Below are positions 54,322 through 61,478 of a stretch of 64,000 nt of DNA, piece by piece. The notes beneath the pieces were generated by a model. That model worked only from the letters and a program-made list of their open reading frames with translations. It did no database searches and was not told the DNA's origin. Position 1 is the first letter of the stretch. Each line of letters begins with the position of its first letter. The position numbers were made by a program, and so were the translations under genes. Location: positions 1-64,000 of the forward strand of contig LQPB01000060.1 of NCBI GenBank assembly GCA_002102225.1, given 5' to 3'. This DNA is from Mycobacterium interjectum. Its GTDB lineage: Bacteria > Actinomycetota > Actinomycetes > Mycobacteriales > Mycobacteriaceae.

Positions 54322-54336
54322 TGACAGGAGATGTCA
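54322..54336. promoter_or_regulatory. Operator 2: TGACA-N5-TGTCA over the excisionase leader
   Basis: TGACA (54322-54326), GGAGA, TGTCA (54332-54336): the same palindrome as operator 1. Its centre is the AGGAG ribosome-binding site of the excisionase gene, so a bound repressor would also cover the translation start region on the DNA. Confidence 0.65.
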
Positions 54337-54567
54337 ATGAAGGATTTAATTACCAGAGCGGAGGTGCTCACGCCCGACGATCTTCCGCCGATTGCGACGG
54401 CCGCTCAGGTCGCCGAGGTCGTCCAGACAACGGTCGATGCTTTGGCTCAAGATCGGTACCGCCGCCGCGGCATTCCCCACGTGAAGATCGGCGGTCGCGT
54501 CCGCTATCTCAGGGCTGATGTCCTGAAGTTCTTGGCGGACAACCGAATTGGCGGAGACGCCGCGTAA
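54337..54567 (+). CDS. xis: Excisionase-like helix-turn-helix protein
   Basis: A 76-aa protein. Start chosen at the ATG reading MKDLITRAEVLTPDD, since AGGAG ends six bases upstream; an ATG two codons earlier touches the ribosome-binding site and is less likely. The MerR/excisionase-type helix-turn-helix is TAAQVAEVVQTTVDALAQDRYRRRGIPHVKIGGRVRYLRADVLKFL, quoted here as residues about 20-65 by its boundaries TAAQVAEV and DVLKFL. It is the first gene of the rightward operon and opposes the repressor. The likely role is control of excision directionality and possibly transcription. Confidence 0.8.
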   Translation: MKDLITRAEVLTPDDLPPIATAAQVAEVVQTTVDALAQDRYRRRGIPHVKIGGRVRYLRADVLKFLADNRIGGDAA

Positions 54568-54857
54568 TGACCGCCACAATTCGCAAAGCGGCCCCCGTTG
54601 GTCCAGGTGTTGGTGCACCTGGCGGGAGCCGCTTGCAACCCAACCATCCGCAAACAGAAAGGTCCAGAAAGATGTTACAGCCCCTATCCGACGCGATCGA
54701 GCGGATCGAGGAGGCGCGGATCATCGTCGAGCGGCATCTTCGGTCGGCCGCCGATGACCGTCGCCTCGGCCTGATCCATATCTCCGAGCACCTGACTTCG
54801 GCGCTGACGCGGCTCCGGCTGGACGCGCGCACCGCAGCCGAGGAGGTCGAACGATGA
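54567..54857 (+). CDS. Hypothetical early-operon protein
   Basis: A 96-aa protein starting at an ATG that shares a base with the excisionase stop (TAATG). An internal ATG (MLQPLSDAIERIEEAR, at 54672) would give 61 residues and has AAAG upstream; the conserved-looking helical part begins there (IEEARIIVERHLRSA, HISEHLTSALTRLRLDARTAAEE). I recognise no family. It overlaps the next gene by four bases. A helical, probably DNA- or protein-binding small factor is all that can be said. Confidence 0.55.
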   Translation: MTATIRKAAPVGPGVGAPGGSRLQPNHPQTERSRKMLQPLSDAIERIEEARIIVERHLRSAADDRRLGLIHISEHLTSALTRLRLDARTAAEEVER

Positions 54858-55279
54858 CCCTCTCCGAAGCTGGGCCCTGCAGGAACGACCAGCAAGACGA
54901 TTGGGCATCACCCATACCCGCGATCGACTGCGCTCCATGGTGCCGACACGGTGACGGCCACGTCAAAGAGATCATGCGCAGGGATCAAACATGCTGGGGA
55001 TACGACCATTACGTTGACCTATCGCTCGAAGAAGTTAACGCAATACCGTTGCCGCCGACCGGTGATAACCAGTTCCCATACATCGTTGACATTCCCAAGA
55101 TCGGCCCCTGCGCCTATCGCGGCTTCAACCAGCGGGTCTGCGTGTACCTGCACATGTACCTCCCCAGCCACGCGGAAGATGGCGGGCTCGACACCTTAGT
55201 GAGGCTCACCGCCACCGAAGCCCGTCAGCTGGCCGCGGACCTGATCGCGGTTGCAGACGAGATCGGAGATGCGCGATGA
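54854..55279 (+). CDS. Hypothetical protein, possibly DUF6907-like
   Basis: A 141-aa protein. It has an early CAPWCRHGDGH motif that could bind a metal, a middle beta-rich part (CAYRGFNQRVCVYLHMYLPS), and a C-terminal helix RLTATEARQLAADLIAVADEI. This pattern resembles the actinobacterial DUF6907 family as I recall it, often near integrases in mobile elements. Four-base overlaps at both ends show coupling within the early operon. The function is unknown. Confidence 0.6.
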   Translation: MTLSEAGPCRNDQQDDWASPIPAIDCAPWCRHGDGHVKEIMRRDQTCWGYDHYVDLSLEEVNAIPLPPTGDNQFPYIVDIPKIGPCAYRGFNQRVCVYLHMYLPSHAEDGGLDTLVRLTATEARQLAADLIAVADEIGDAR

Positions 55280-55587
55280 CCCAGCTCCAAATCAAACGGT
55301 TCGAGCTGCCTCCGCTCCCGACGCCGAAGCCAGGTGATGACCCGCTATTCCTGTGGGACACCGTGGCAGAGATTCGCGCCGCCGAAATCGTCTCCGTCGT
55401 CCGCCGTTTCGCGTATTGGGACGAGAAGGACGACCTACCTCTCGAAGTCGGATACGAAGCGTACATTGACGGGCTGCCCGACACGGCCGGTGCGGCCGAT
55501 GTAGTGGCCACACACCCCGGGGTCCTCGCCGATCTCGCGGCCGTATCCGCCCAAGCGTCGGAGCTGCTTCAGGAGTGCCGCCGGTGA
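55276..55587 (+). CDS. Hypothetical early-operon protein
   Basis: A 103-aa protein starting MTQLQIKRFELPPLPTPKPG. The middle has FLWDTVAEIRAAEIVSVVRRFAYWDEKDD, and the C-terminal helix is LADLAAVSAQASELLQECRR. I recognise no family. Its start overlaps the previous stop by four bases and its end overlaps the following GTG by four, so it is expressed with the operon. No membrane segment or signal is visible. Confidence 0.6.
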   Translation: MTQLQIKRFELPPLPTPKPGDDPLFLWDTVAEIRAAEIVSVVRRFAYWDEKDDLPLEVGYEAYIDGLPDTAGAADVVATHPGVLADLAAVSAQASELLQECRR

Positions 55588-55895
55588 CCTACGACCTGGG
55601 ATCACGAACCGTGGACTGGTGGGCAGTTCATGTATTCGCTCTGCCGCTCATTACAGAGGTGGGGTGCTGGCCGATGGCCGGCACCCTCACCTGGCGGGAG
55701 CTCCCCGATGACCACCCGGCGAAACTTGCTGCCATCCATGACGCCGCGCGGCATCACGCCCTACGCGTTGAATGTGCCCAGAACGCTCTAGCCGAAGCGT
55801 CCCAAGAGATTTCATCGGCTATGGATTGGCCAGCCGTAGCGCGCGAGATCCGCCGACGCAACGCGGTGTACATCCCGAGGATGCGGTCAGCTTGA
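55584..55895 (+). CDS. DUF2742-like phage protein
   Basis: A 103-aa protein from a GTG (VTYDLGSRTVDWWAVHVF) preceded by AGGAG eight bases upstream and overlapping the previous stop by four (GTGA). The pattern WWAVHVFALPLITEVGCWPMAG, WRELPDDHPAKLAAI, HHALRVECAQNALAEASQEIS and DWPAVAREI fits DUF2742, which I recall from the phiRv1/phiRv2-type prophages of mycobacteria. That supports a prophage relative as the origin of this operon. The biochemical role is not known. Confidence 0.7.
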   Translation: MTYDLGSRTVDWWAVHVFALPLITEVGCWPMAGTLTWRELPDDHPAKLAAIHDAARHHALRVECAQNALAEASQEISSAMDWPAVAREIRRRNAVYIPRMRSA

Positions 55896-57691
55896 CCGAC
55901 CCCGACGCGTTCTTCCTCGAATCCGGCAGCGACCAACTCAAGAAAATTCACCAGTGGGCCCGCGCCCGATATGCGGCACCGTGGGCCGTCTTTGGCGCTG
56001 CTCTCCTCCGGGTCGCGGCCAGCGTCGGCCCGCACGTGCAGCTGCCCGGCATCATCGGCGGCCGCGCCAGCCTGAACCTGCTGTGCGCCTTCGTTAGCGC
56101 CTCCGGCGGCGGCAAGGGCATATCCGACAAGGTCGCACGCCTAGCGTGGCCGACCGCAATCCTCGAGCTGCCCATCGGCTCCGGTGAAGGCATCGCCGCA
56201 ACGTTCAAGAAGCCCGACAAGGAAGACGAGAACGCGGTCACTGCAGCCATTTTCAACATTCCAGAAATCGACACCCTGACCGGTATCGCCTCCCGCCAGG
56301 GCTCCATCCTTCTGGCTCAGCTGAAGTCAATGGCGATGGGCGAGCAGCTGGGCCAGTCGAATGCGAGCAAAGCCACCAGCCGCATCGTCGCCGCACATTC
56401 GTACCGCTGCTGCCTGTCGGTCGGCGCGCAACCCGGCCACACCGGAGTCATCTTCAACGACACGACAGGCGGCACACCGCAACGATTCCTGTGGTTTCCG
56501 ACCACCGACCCAGACATGCCGGCCACAACAACACCGGATCCTGAGCCGCTGAATACCGCACTGCCGCGGTGGAAACCGGCAGAAGACGGCGTCGTGGAGA
56601 TCCTGTACGGACCTCCCGAGATCCCGGAAGCCATTGTCGCCGCGCACATCGCCCGCCAGCGCGGCCAGGCCGACGCGCTCGATGGGCACGCCATGCTGAC
56701 CCGCCTGAAAGTCGCGGCGCTCCTGGCGATCATGCACCACCGCTCGGTGGTATCCGAGCTCGATTGGGAGCTGTCCGCCGAAGTGATGGCCGTATCCGAC
56801 CGCACCCGCGAATGGATCGTCAACGAGGCAAAGAAAGCCGAACGCGAGAAGGTCCGCGCTAAGGCGATCGCACGCGCGGTCGGAGACGAAGTGTACGACA
56901 GCCGGTTACTGGACAGCGTGAAGCGCAGCATCGTACGCACCCTGGAGCGCGACGGCGAACAAGCCGGAAACGAACTGCGCAGTCGACAAGGGAAGCGCGA
57001 GCGACGTGACATGTTCGACAAGGCCATTGCTGAGTTAGCTGCAGATGGCGTCGTGGAGTCCGTTGCGGTTGATCGAGGAACACGGTACCGGCTTACGCAA
57101 AGTGTTCACCCTGAACAACTGGTTCAGGGTCCATCTGCGCAGGTCATCTTGGGTGAACACGCGGTTCAGGGTGAACCACCGGATAACGTGACCAGCCTGG
57201 ATACCCACAGGTCGCACGGCGACCACCGGCCCAAGCTCTCGTGTCAGAAGTGGTTCAACAACCATATCGCCGAGCTCCGCGCGGCCGGCCACACCACCGC
57301 CGAATCGTTTGCCGTGAACCGCGCAGGAGAGGCCGCCGGGTACACGAGAGGCAACCTGTCCCAAGCCGCATCGGGGCACCCTGACGTCGTTGCGATCGCA
57401 CGCACGAGCCGTGGCGCTACGTGGTCGATTATCGGTGACCGGCGAAGCGCCTACGTTCCGGCGACGGAGTTCTTTGCCCAGTACCTCAGCAACCTTCCGC
57501 CCAACGCAACCCAGATCGACCAAAATGACTATCAGCGGGCCTCAGCAGCCGCCGGGTACAGCTGGGAAGCCGCGGCCAAAGCCGCGACCAAACATCCCCG
57601 AGTCGAGTCAGTCCCCGCCGCGGGCAATTCGAGAAACGATCGGGTCTGGCTGATCAAGCCCGAAACTGAGGCGTCGGAGGCGACGTCGTGA
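55892..57691 (+). CDS. Putative replication ATPase/helicase of the element
   Basis: A 599-aa protein. I place the start at a TTG overlapping the previous stop in TTGA (LTDPDAFFLESGSDQ). A RecA- or DUF3987-like ATPase part covers residues 1-330: the P-loop-like CAFVSASGGGKGISDKVA (about 70-85) has Gly in place of the usual Ser/Thr after Lys, and a Walker B-like AIFNIPEIDTLTGI sits near 125. A winged-helix-like stretch (GKRERRDMFDKAIAELAADGVVE) lies near 375. The C-terminal 170 residues have two related helical units (WFNNHIAELRAAGH and later). An iteron-like array lies in the linker codons. Most likely a replication initiator or helicase. Confidence 0.7.
   Translation: MTDPDAFFLESGSDQLKKIHQWARARYAAPWAVFGAALLRVAASVGPHVQLPGIIGGRASLNLLCAFVSASGGGKGISDKVARLAWPTAILELPIGSGEGIAATFKKPDKEDENAVTAAIFNIPEIDTLTGIASRQGSILLAQLKSMAMGEQLGQSNASKATSRIVAAHSYRCCLSVGAQPGHTGVIFNDTTGGTPQRFLWFPTTDPDMPATTTPDPEPLNTALPRWKPAEDGVVEILYGPPEIPEAIVAAHIARQRGQADALDGHAMLTRLKVAALLAIMHHRSVVSELDWELSAEVMAVSDRTREWIVNEAKKAEREKVRAKAIARAVGDEVYDSRLLDSVKRSIVRTLERDGEQAGNELRSRQGKRERRDMFDKAIAELAADGVVESVAVDRGTRYRLTQSVHPEQLVQGPSAQVILGEHAVQGEPPDNVTSLDTHRSHGDHRPKLSCQKWFNNHIAELRAAGHTTAESFAVNRAGEAAGYTRGNLSQAASGHPDVVAIARTSRGATWSIIGDRRSAYVPATEFFAQYLSNLPPNATQIDQNDYQRASAAAGYSWEAAAKAATKHPRVESVPAAGNSRNDRVWLIKPETEASEATS
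57104..57176. repeat. Iteron-like palindromic array inside the replication ATPase gene
   Basis: Two full 13-base sites, GTTCACCCTGAAC (57104-57116) and its exact reverse complement GTTCAGGGTGAAC (57164-57176), flank two partial copies, GTTCAGGGT (57122-57130) and GGGTGAAC (57151-57158). Each outer site is five bases from its neighbouring partial copy. The full site is itself nearly palindromic (GTTCA-NNN-TGAAC). This symmetrical set fits a replication initiator binding region. Confidence 0.65.
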
Positions 57692-57903
57692 AGAGACCGA
57701 TCCGGGCTGCGTACACCGATACCGGAGCCATCGACGTCAGCTGCCCTCACTGCGGCGCTCAACCGGGTCAATGGTGCATGACGGACGACGGCCGAAGCCG
57801 CCGAGTGCCATGCGTAGACCGAGCGGCAGCTGGGGTCGGCACCGGTGACGGACAGGCATACGCCCGCGACTTCAGCCAGCCCCGCCACGAAGGACCGCGA
57901 TGA
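57688..57903 (+). CDS. Small CxxC-x7-C zinc-finger-like protein
   Basis: A 71-aa protein from a GTG overlapping the ATPase stop by four bases. It contains CPHCGAQPGQWC, then RRVPCVDRA, giving C-x2-C-x7-C plus a further Cys, the layout of a phage-type zinc-ribbon. The rest is short and polar. It overlaps the next gene, which has the same Cys motif. DNA binding is likely; the target is unknown. Confidence 0.6.
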   Translation: MKRPIRAAYTDTGAIDVSCPHCGAQPGQWCMTDDGRSRRVPCVDRAAAGVGTGDGQAYARDFSQPRHEGPR

Positions 57904-58130
57904 CAACCGTCCGCGTCCAGACCGCACCCGCAACACGTTGTGGACTATGCGACACAGCCCTAGGCCAGCCGTGCCCCAACACTCTTCGTCGGGGCGAGCC
58001 GCTTAGGTTTTTCCCGGTGCCGATAAAAACCCCGGTGGCCGATCCTGGCGAGGTCGCACGCCGCAGACAAGGGTACGCACCGAGCCAGTACCCCCGGTCG
58101 GGTTTGCGGGGTCAGGGGTGTCCACGGTGA
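57900..58130 (+). CDS. Second small CxxC-x7-C protein
   Basis: A 76-aa protein with the N-terminal motif CGLCDTALGQPC, the same C-x2-C-x7-C spacing as its upstream neighbour, followed by a Pro- and Arg-rich tail (RSGLRGQGCPR). The ATG overlaps the previous stop. Four cysteines may bind a zinc ion, with the fourth ligand at the C-terminal Cys. The pair looks like a tandem duplication that has diverged. Confidence 0.5.
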   Translation: MTTVRVQTAPATRCGLCDTALGQPCPNTLRRGEPLRFFPVPIKTPVADPGEVARRRQGYAPSQYPRSGLRGQGCPR

Positions 58131-58204
58131 TGGACACCCATATAGAGCTCGGCGATGGAACGGTGCAAGTCCCGCGGCGTTCAGTGACGGGGCAGCGTCA
58201 GTGA
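58130..58204 (+). CDS. 24-aa microprotein frame linking two operon genes
   Basis: ATG GAC begins at the last base of the previous stop (TGATG) and the frame ends in a TGA sharing three bases with the next gene's GTG (GTGA). It encodes MDTHIELGDGTVQVPRRSVT plus four residues. The exact fit between two coupled neighbours suggests translation through this stretch; whether the peptide itself matters is unknown. Confidence 0.45.
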   Translation: MDTHIELGDGTVQVPRRSVTGQRQ

Positions 58205-58617
58205 TTCGGCCGGCCGAGCACCTGGTCCACGGGCTCGACGGTCCGGTGGCGGTCGTCGACGGCCGGGTTTGCCACCTGCTGAACCGGATGCTCAGCCTTG
58301 ACAAGTTCCGCGTCCAAGTTCGCGGCCAAGATGCCCAACTCGACCACACGCTGATGGCTATCAAGCTGGCGGCCACTGCCTTCGCCGAAAGTTCCGCAGC
58401 CGGAACACATGCAGCGCCGCGACCGGAACCTGAGGCACCGTCGAAGCGACAACTGAACGACACGGTCAGCACCACCACCGCCGCAACGATTCTCGGAATC
58501 ACCGACCGGGCAGTACGGAAAGCGATCGCAGAGAAACGGCTTCCGGCAACACTTTTGGACGGGCGCTACTACCGCGTCGCGCGTGACGATCTGGCGGCAT
58601 ACGCCGCCACCAGATAA
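58201..58617 (+). CDS. Excisionase-type helix-turn-helix protein with N-terminal domain
   Basis: A 138-aa protein from a GTG (VIRPAEHLVHGLDG). The C-terminal 55 residues hold a helix-turn-helix, TTTAATILGITDRAVRKAIA followed by ATLLDGRYYRVARDDLAAY, which fits the HTH_17/excisionase family. The N-terminal part (DGRVCHLLNRMLSLDKFRVQ) is of unknown fold. It ends the run of four-base overlaps. Since a shorter excisionase lies at the front of the operon, this is more likely a regulator of later genes. Confidence 0.65.
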   Translation: MIRPAEHLVHGLDGPVAVVDGRVCHLLNRMLSLDKFRVQVRGQDAQLDHTLMAIKLAATAFAESSAAGTHAAPRPEPEAPSKRQLNDTVSTTTAATILGITDRAVRKAIAEKRLPATLLDGRYYRVARDDLAAYAATR

Positions 58618-58625
58618 GGAGATAC

Positions 58626-59324
58626 ATGACCATCGACTACAGCGCCGGCGCTGCGCTCACCGAAAGCGTCACTGCATGCCAACAAGCCCTTGCAACCTTG
58701 CAGCGATTAGGCCGAGCCGCTGACGCCGAGCCGCTGCTCACCGCTGCCGCCGGCGAGATCGCCACAGTCACCGGCGCTACCGACCTGGACCGCGACCACA
58801 CCACGGAATGGAAGATCACCCAGTGCGCGCGCGCCTACAGCTCAGTTATGAGCGCGTTAGCGCAGAAGCTCACGGCCGCGGCGAATAGCGCAGGCAGCCA
58901 AGACTCCGATGACGCTGCCCGCGTGTTCGGAATCAAAGGACTGCCAGGCGACGTAGCCTCACTCGCCATCAGTCGCCGCGACGCCGGCGACCGCGCCGCC
59001 GAGATCACTGACCCAATTGAGCGGCAACGACTCTTAGCGCAAGCGACACGAACCGGCGACGACGTCCTGGCGCACGCACTAGTCGAATCTGCAATCACGT
59101 CAGGCGACGCCGACACCACCACCCAGTTCTCCGCCGCATACCCCGACCTCGCGCCGGCAGTGGAAAGGCTTTGGGCAGCACAGAATCGACGCATGACGAC
59201 AGTCGACGTCGGTATGGCATGGAGCCTTGCGGCCCTTAAGCCCGCACAATTATCCGCGCTTCAGAACTACGAAATCGCAAGCGCAGCAGCCGGAAACGGC
59301 AACGCCGGATCCTGGAACGTCTAA
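58626..59324 (+). CDS. Hypothetical Ala-rich helical protein of the element
   Basis: A 232-aa protein with a strong AAGGAG ribosome-binding site five bases before the ATG. It is helical and Ala/Thr-rich throughout (LTESVTACQQALATLQRLGRAADA, DDVLAHALVESAITSGDADTT). No cysteine-rich, membrane or enzymatic motif stands out. The strong signal suggests high expression. By place, just before the terminase-like gene, it may belong to the packaging or late part, but this is inference. Confidence 0.6.
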   Translation: MTIDYSAGAALTESVTACQQALATLQRLGRAADAEPLLTAAAGEIATVTGATDLDRDHTTEWKITQCARAYSSVMSALAQKLTAAANSAGSQDSDDAARVFGIKGLPGDVASLAISRRDAGDRAAEITDPIERQRLLAQATRTGDDVLAHALVESAITSGDADTTTQFSAAYPDLAPAVERLWAAQNRRMTTVDVGMAWSLAALKPAQLSALQNYEIASAAAGNGNAGSWNV

Positions 59325-59327
59325 CCC

Positions 59328-59750
59328 ATGATCAGCGGCGGCACGGCGTCAACCGGGGATTTAGCCATCGCCCGAAGGACTCTCAAGACGGCAACCGCGG
59401 ATTTGCCGAGGAGTTACCTGCGCCGCTGCCGCCGCATTACGCAGACAGGAGATAAGCGAGGCCCGAACAAATTGACTGCGACCGGTCGAGTCGGCCTCGC
59501 CAGCAAACCAGCTAGCAATGCGTCAGCGAACCACGGCCGCGATGTCACCGTGCAGTTCCACTCGGACGAAAGGGTGTCCACCACCATGGATAACCCGGAG
59601 ACCCAGCATCGCCGCATGTCAGACCGGCCACCGTCGCAGACCCCTGGGGGAGGTACCCCAACCGCAGCGGACGGCCTCGCCGGTTGGCATAGAGCCCGCC
59701 TGTCTGTGCATTGCAACCGAAATTTCCGGCAAACGTGCCGGATTGCCTGA
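59328..59750 (+). CDS. Doubtful open frame before the terminase-like gene
   Basis: A 140-residue frame that begins three bases after the previous stop (MISGGTASTGDLAIARR). The composition (Arg, Thr, Ser, Gln mixed, no hydrophobic core) looks poorly coding, and the overall stretch 59325-59765 may be largely non-coding. A GC hairpin is possible near 59640 (CCCCTGGGGG followed by GGTACCCC). If not a gene, this 440-base gap is a good place for a regulatory RNA or packaging site; I see no further motif. Confidence 0.25.
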   Translation: MISGGTASTGDLAIARRTLKTATADLPRSYLRRCRRITQTGDKRGPNKLTATGRVGLASKPASNASANHGRDVTVQFHSDERVSTTMDNPETQHRRMSDRPPSQTPGGGTPTAADGLAGWHRARLSVHCNRNFRQTCRIA

Positions 59751-59765
59751 CGAGAAAGGCGGCAA

Positions 59766-60131
59766 ATGAGGGGTTCGCAGCCAGGCCGGCCGCGTGCTGC
59801 TGGCGCTCGTCTGCGGTTCGATCTCGACCAGGCGCTTGCGCGCGCGTCGCAGGAATGTCACCAGAATTTGGAGTGGTCGGAGCAGGAGCTGCAGGTCATT
59901 GACCATGCTGCTTCGGCGGCCGAGCGTGCAGCGGCGCTGGGCAAGCTGTGGAAGCAGGAATTGGCCGGCGAAGCGCGGCCGACGGTGTTGGTGAAGCTGT
60001 CCGCGGAGATGCGCGCGTGCGAACGCGCCGTTATTGACCTCGTTTCGCGCGTAAATCCGGGCCTTGGGCCCGCAAAAAGTGACCGTCATTCACGAGCGGC
60101 GCAGTCGCGGTGGGATCGAGGTAGCGCCTGA
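59766..60131 (+). CDS. Phage terminase small subunit-like protein
   Basis: A 121-aa protein starting MRGSQPGRPRAAGARLRFDL. The pattern of an N-terminal GRPxxAGxRL, a helical middle (LEWSEQELQVIDHAASAAERAAALGKLW) and a conserved-looking VLVKLSAEMRACERAVIDLVSR followed by a basic tail (SDRHSRAAQSRWDRGSA) matches the small terminase subunits of mycobacteriophages as I know them. In satellites, a private small terminase redirects helper-phage packaging to satellite DNA. It overlaps the next gene by one base. No large terminase is nearby. Confidence 0.6.
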   Translation: MRGSQPGRPRAAGARLRFDLDQALARASQECHQNLEWSEQELQVIDHAASAAERAAALGKLWKQELAGEARPTVLVKLSAEMRACERAVIDLVSRVNPGLGPAKSDRHSRAAQSRWDRGSA

Positions 60132-60502
60132 TGGCTAGGGTCGCTCGGCCGAACGTAGACGCCGCCGGCGTCTACGCGCATCTATGCCGGTACTTCGAAG
60201 ACGACCTTCGCGTGTGGGTCGCCAACATCAACCAGGCGCACCCGAGTGGTGCGCCGTACCCCTCTCAGCGAATTTTCGACGACCTCCATGATGGCCGCAC
60301 AGTTAACGTCCCGACCTACGCGATGCCACGGTCTGCGATGGAAAGTGCACCCTGGCGCCCGGGTCCGCCGATTGCACACGGGCCACGGCGAGGTCAGCCC
60401 ACTCGGATCGGCCCGCAGCGCGCGATCGTGACGCCCGATGACCAGGTCACCTTCAGCGAGGACGCCGCCGCGAAGCTCTGGCTCGAGGAGAACGGGCTGT
60501 AG
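60131..60502 (+). CDS. Hypothetical protein downstream of the terminase-like gene
   Basis: A 123-aa protein whose ATG shares a base with the previous stop (TGATG). It starts MARVARPNVDAAGVYAHLCR and ends EDAAAKLWLEENGL, with a Pro-rich middle (APWRPGPPIAHGPRRGQP). No family is recognised. Coupling with the small-terminase-like gene suggests a packaging-related or head-related accessory role, which is only inference. Confidence 0.55.
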   Translation: MARVARPNVDAAGVYAHLCRYFEDDLRVWVANINQAHPSGAPYPSQRIFDDLHDGRTVNVPTYAMPRSAMESAPWRPGPPIAHGPRRGQPTRIGPQRAIVTPDDQVTFSEDAAAKLWLEENGL

Positions 60503-60527
60503 ATGCTCCACATCTGCTTCGTCTGCC

Positions 60528-61076
60528 GTGTCGCACAACGGCATTCGTTACTGGGGGCGCTACGGTTCGGCCGGGTTGCTGCTGTGGGCGCCGCAACCTG
60601 ATGGCATGCCCGCGGTGCTGCTGCAGCATCGCGCGCGATGGAGTCATCACGGGGGCACGTGGGGCCTGCCGGGTGGTGCTCGCGACAGCCACGAGACGGC
60701 CGTGCAGACGGCGCTGCGCGAGGCCCGTGAGGAGGCGGGGCTTGCCGTCGATCAGATCCGGGTGCGGGCCACCACAGTGACCGCCGCCGCGCCAGGCACG
60801 CAGTGGGCGTACGTCACCGTTGTCGCCGACGCCGATCACCTGTTGCCAGTCCGGCCGAATGTCGAAAGCCTTGAGCTGCGGTGGGTCACCGAAAATGAGG
60901 TCGCTGGCCTACCCCTTCATCCCGGTTTGGCCGCCAACTGGGGCAGCTGCGCACCCTCTACGATTCATCCAACGCCCCGCGACCTATGCCGTCCGGGAAC
61001 GGGCGTAGTGGTATGGCCTGACCGCGGCGAGCATCGCTCATGGCGACACCACAAAGCATCACTGTCTGTGACGTAG
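60528..61076 (+). CDS. Nudix hydrolase with apparent C-terminal frameshift
   Basis: A 182-aa reading from a GTG (VSHNGIRYWGRYGSAGLLLW). The Nudix box is intact: GGARDSHETAVQTALREAREE followed by AGL, fitting Gx5Ex7REUXEEXGU. Family-like sequence continues to LPLHPGLAANWG, then turns into implausible Cys/Pro/Arg-rich residues. Shifting one base at the GGGG run 60940-60943 gives QLRTLYDSSNAPRPMPSGNG and a stop at 61019-61021, which resembles a normal Nudix C-terminus. A one-base loss (or a sequencing error) is therefore likely. The catalytic part may still fold. It is the first cargo-like gene of the element. Confidence 0.7.
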   Translation: MSHNGIRYWGRYGSAGLLLWAPQPDGMPAVLLQHRARWSHHGGTWGLPGGARDSHETAVQTALREAREEAGLAVDQIRVRATTVTAAAPGTQWAYVTVVADADHLLPVRPNVESLELRWVTENEVAGLPLHPGLAANWGSCAPSTIHPTPRDLCRPGTGVVVWPDRGEHRSWRHHKASLSVT

Positions 61077-61163
61077 GTCACTCCTATACTGTTATTGGAT
61101 GGCGCGCCGGGTGACTAGGAGATCCTGCATCATTTGCAACATGCACGACACTGTTGATGCGAC

Positions 61164-61478
61164 ATGACGGAATCTGAGTCCGAACAGGGACTGCAACTAG
61201 AGGTCCAGGCAATCTGGCCTGAGGGGTTATCAGAGAGTGCACAGGTAGCCAATCAGTTTGCGGTAGCAGACGATCCGGCTGGACCTGGTGCGGTGTACCT
61301 GATGTTCGGGCATCTGGCGTCGCCGGTGTGGCTGTCCCAAGAGCACGCTGAGCAACGGCTAAAACAGCTTGGTGGTGCTGTAACGATCAGCCCCCGCGGA
61401 GCGTTCTACATGACGAGGGCGAATGCTCAGCGACTGCGAGACCTAATCGATTCACACTTGAAGAAAGGGCAAAAATGA
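61164..61478 (+). CDS. Hypothetical cassette protein A, DUF3467-like by pattern
   Basis: A 104-aa protein starting MTESESEQGLQLEVQAIWPE. The middle ANQFAVADDPAGPGAVYLMFGH and the end YMTRANAQRLRDLIDSHLKK resemble the beta-strand plus final-helix pattern of DUF3467 proteins, though this is by eye. It overlaps the next gene by four bases, forming a coupled cassette with the two following genes. Base composition is lower in GC than in the early operon. The function is unknown. Confidence 0.55.
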   Translation: MTESESEQGLQLEVQAIWPEGLSESAQVANQFAVADDPAGPGAVYLMFGHLASPVWLSQEHAEQRLKQLGGAVTISPRGAFYMTRANAQRLRDLIDSHLKKGQK

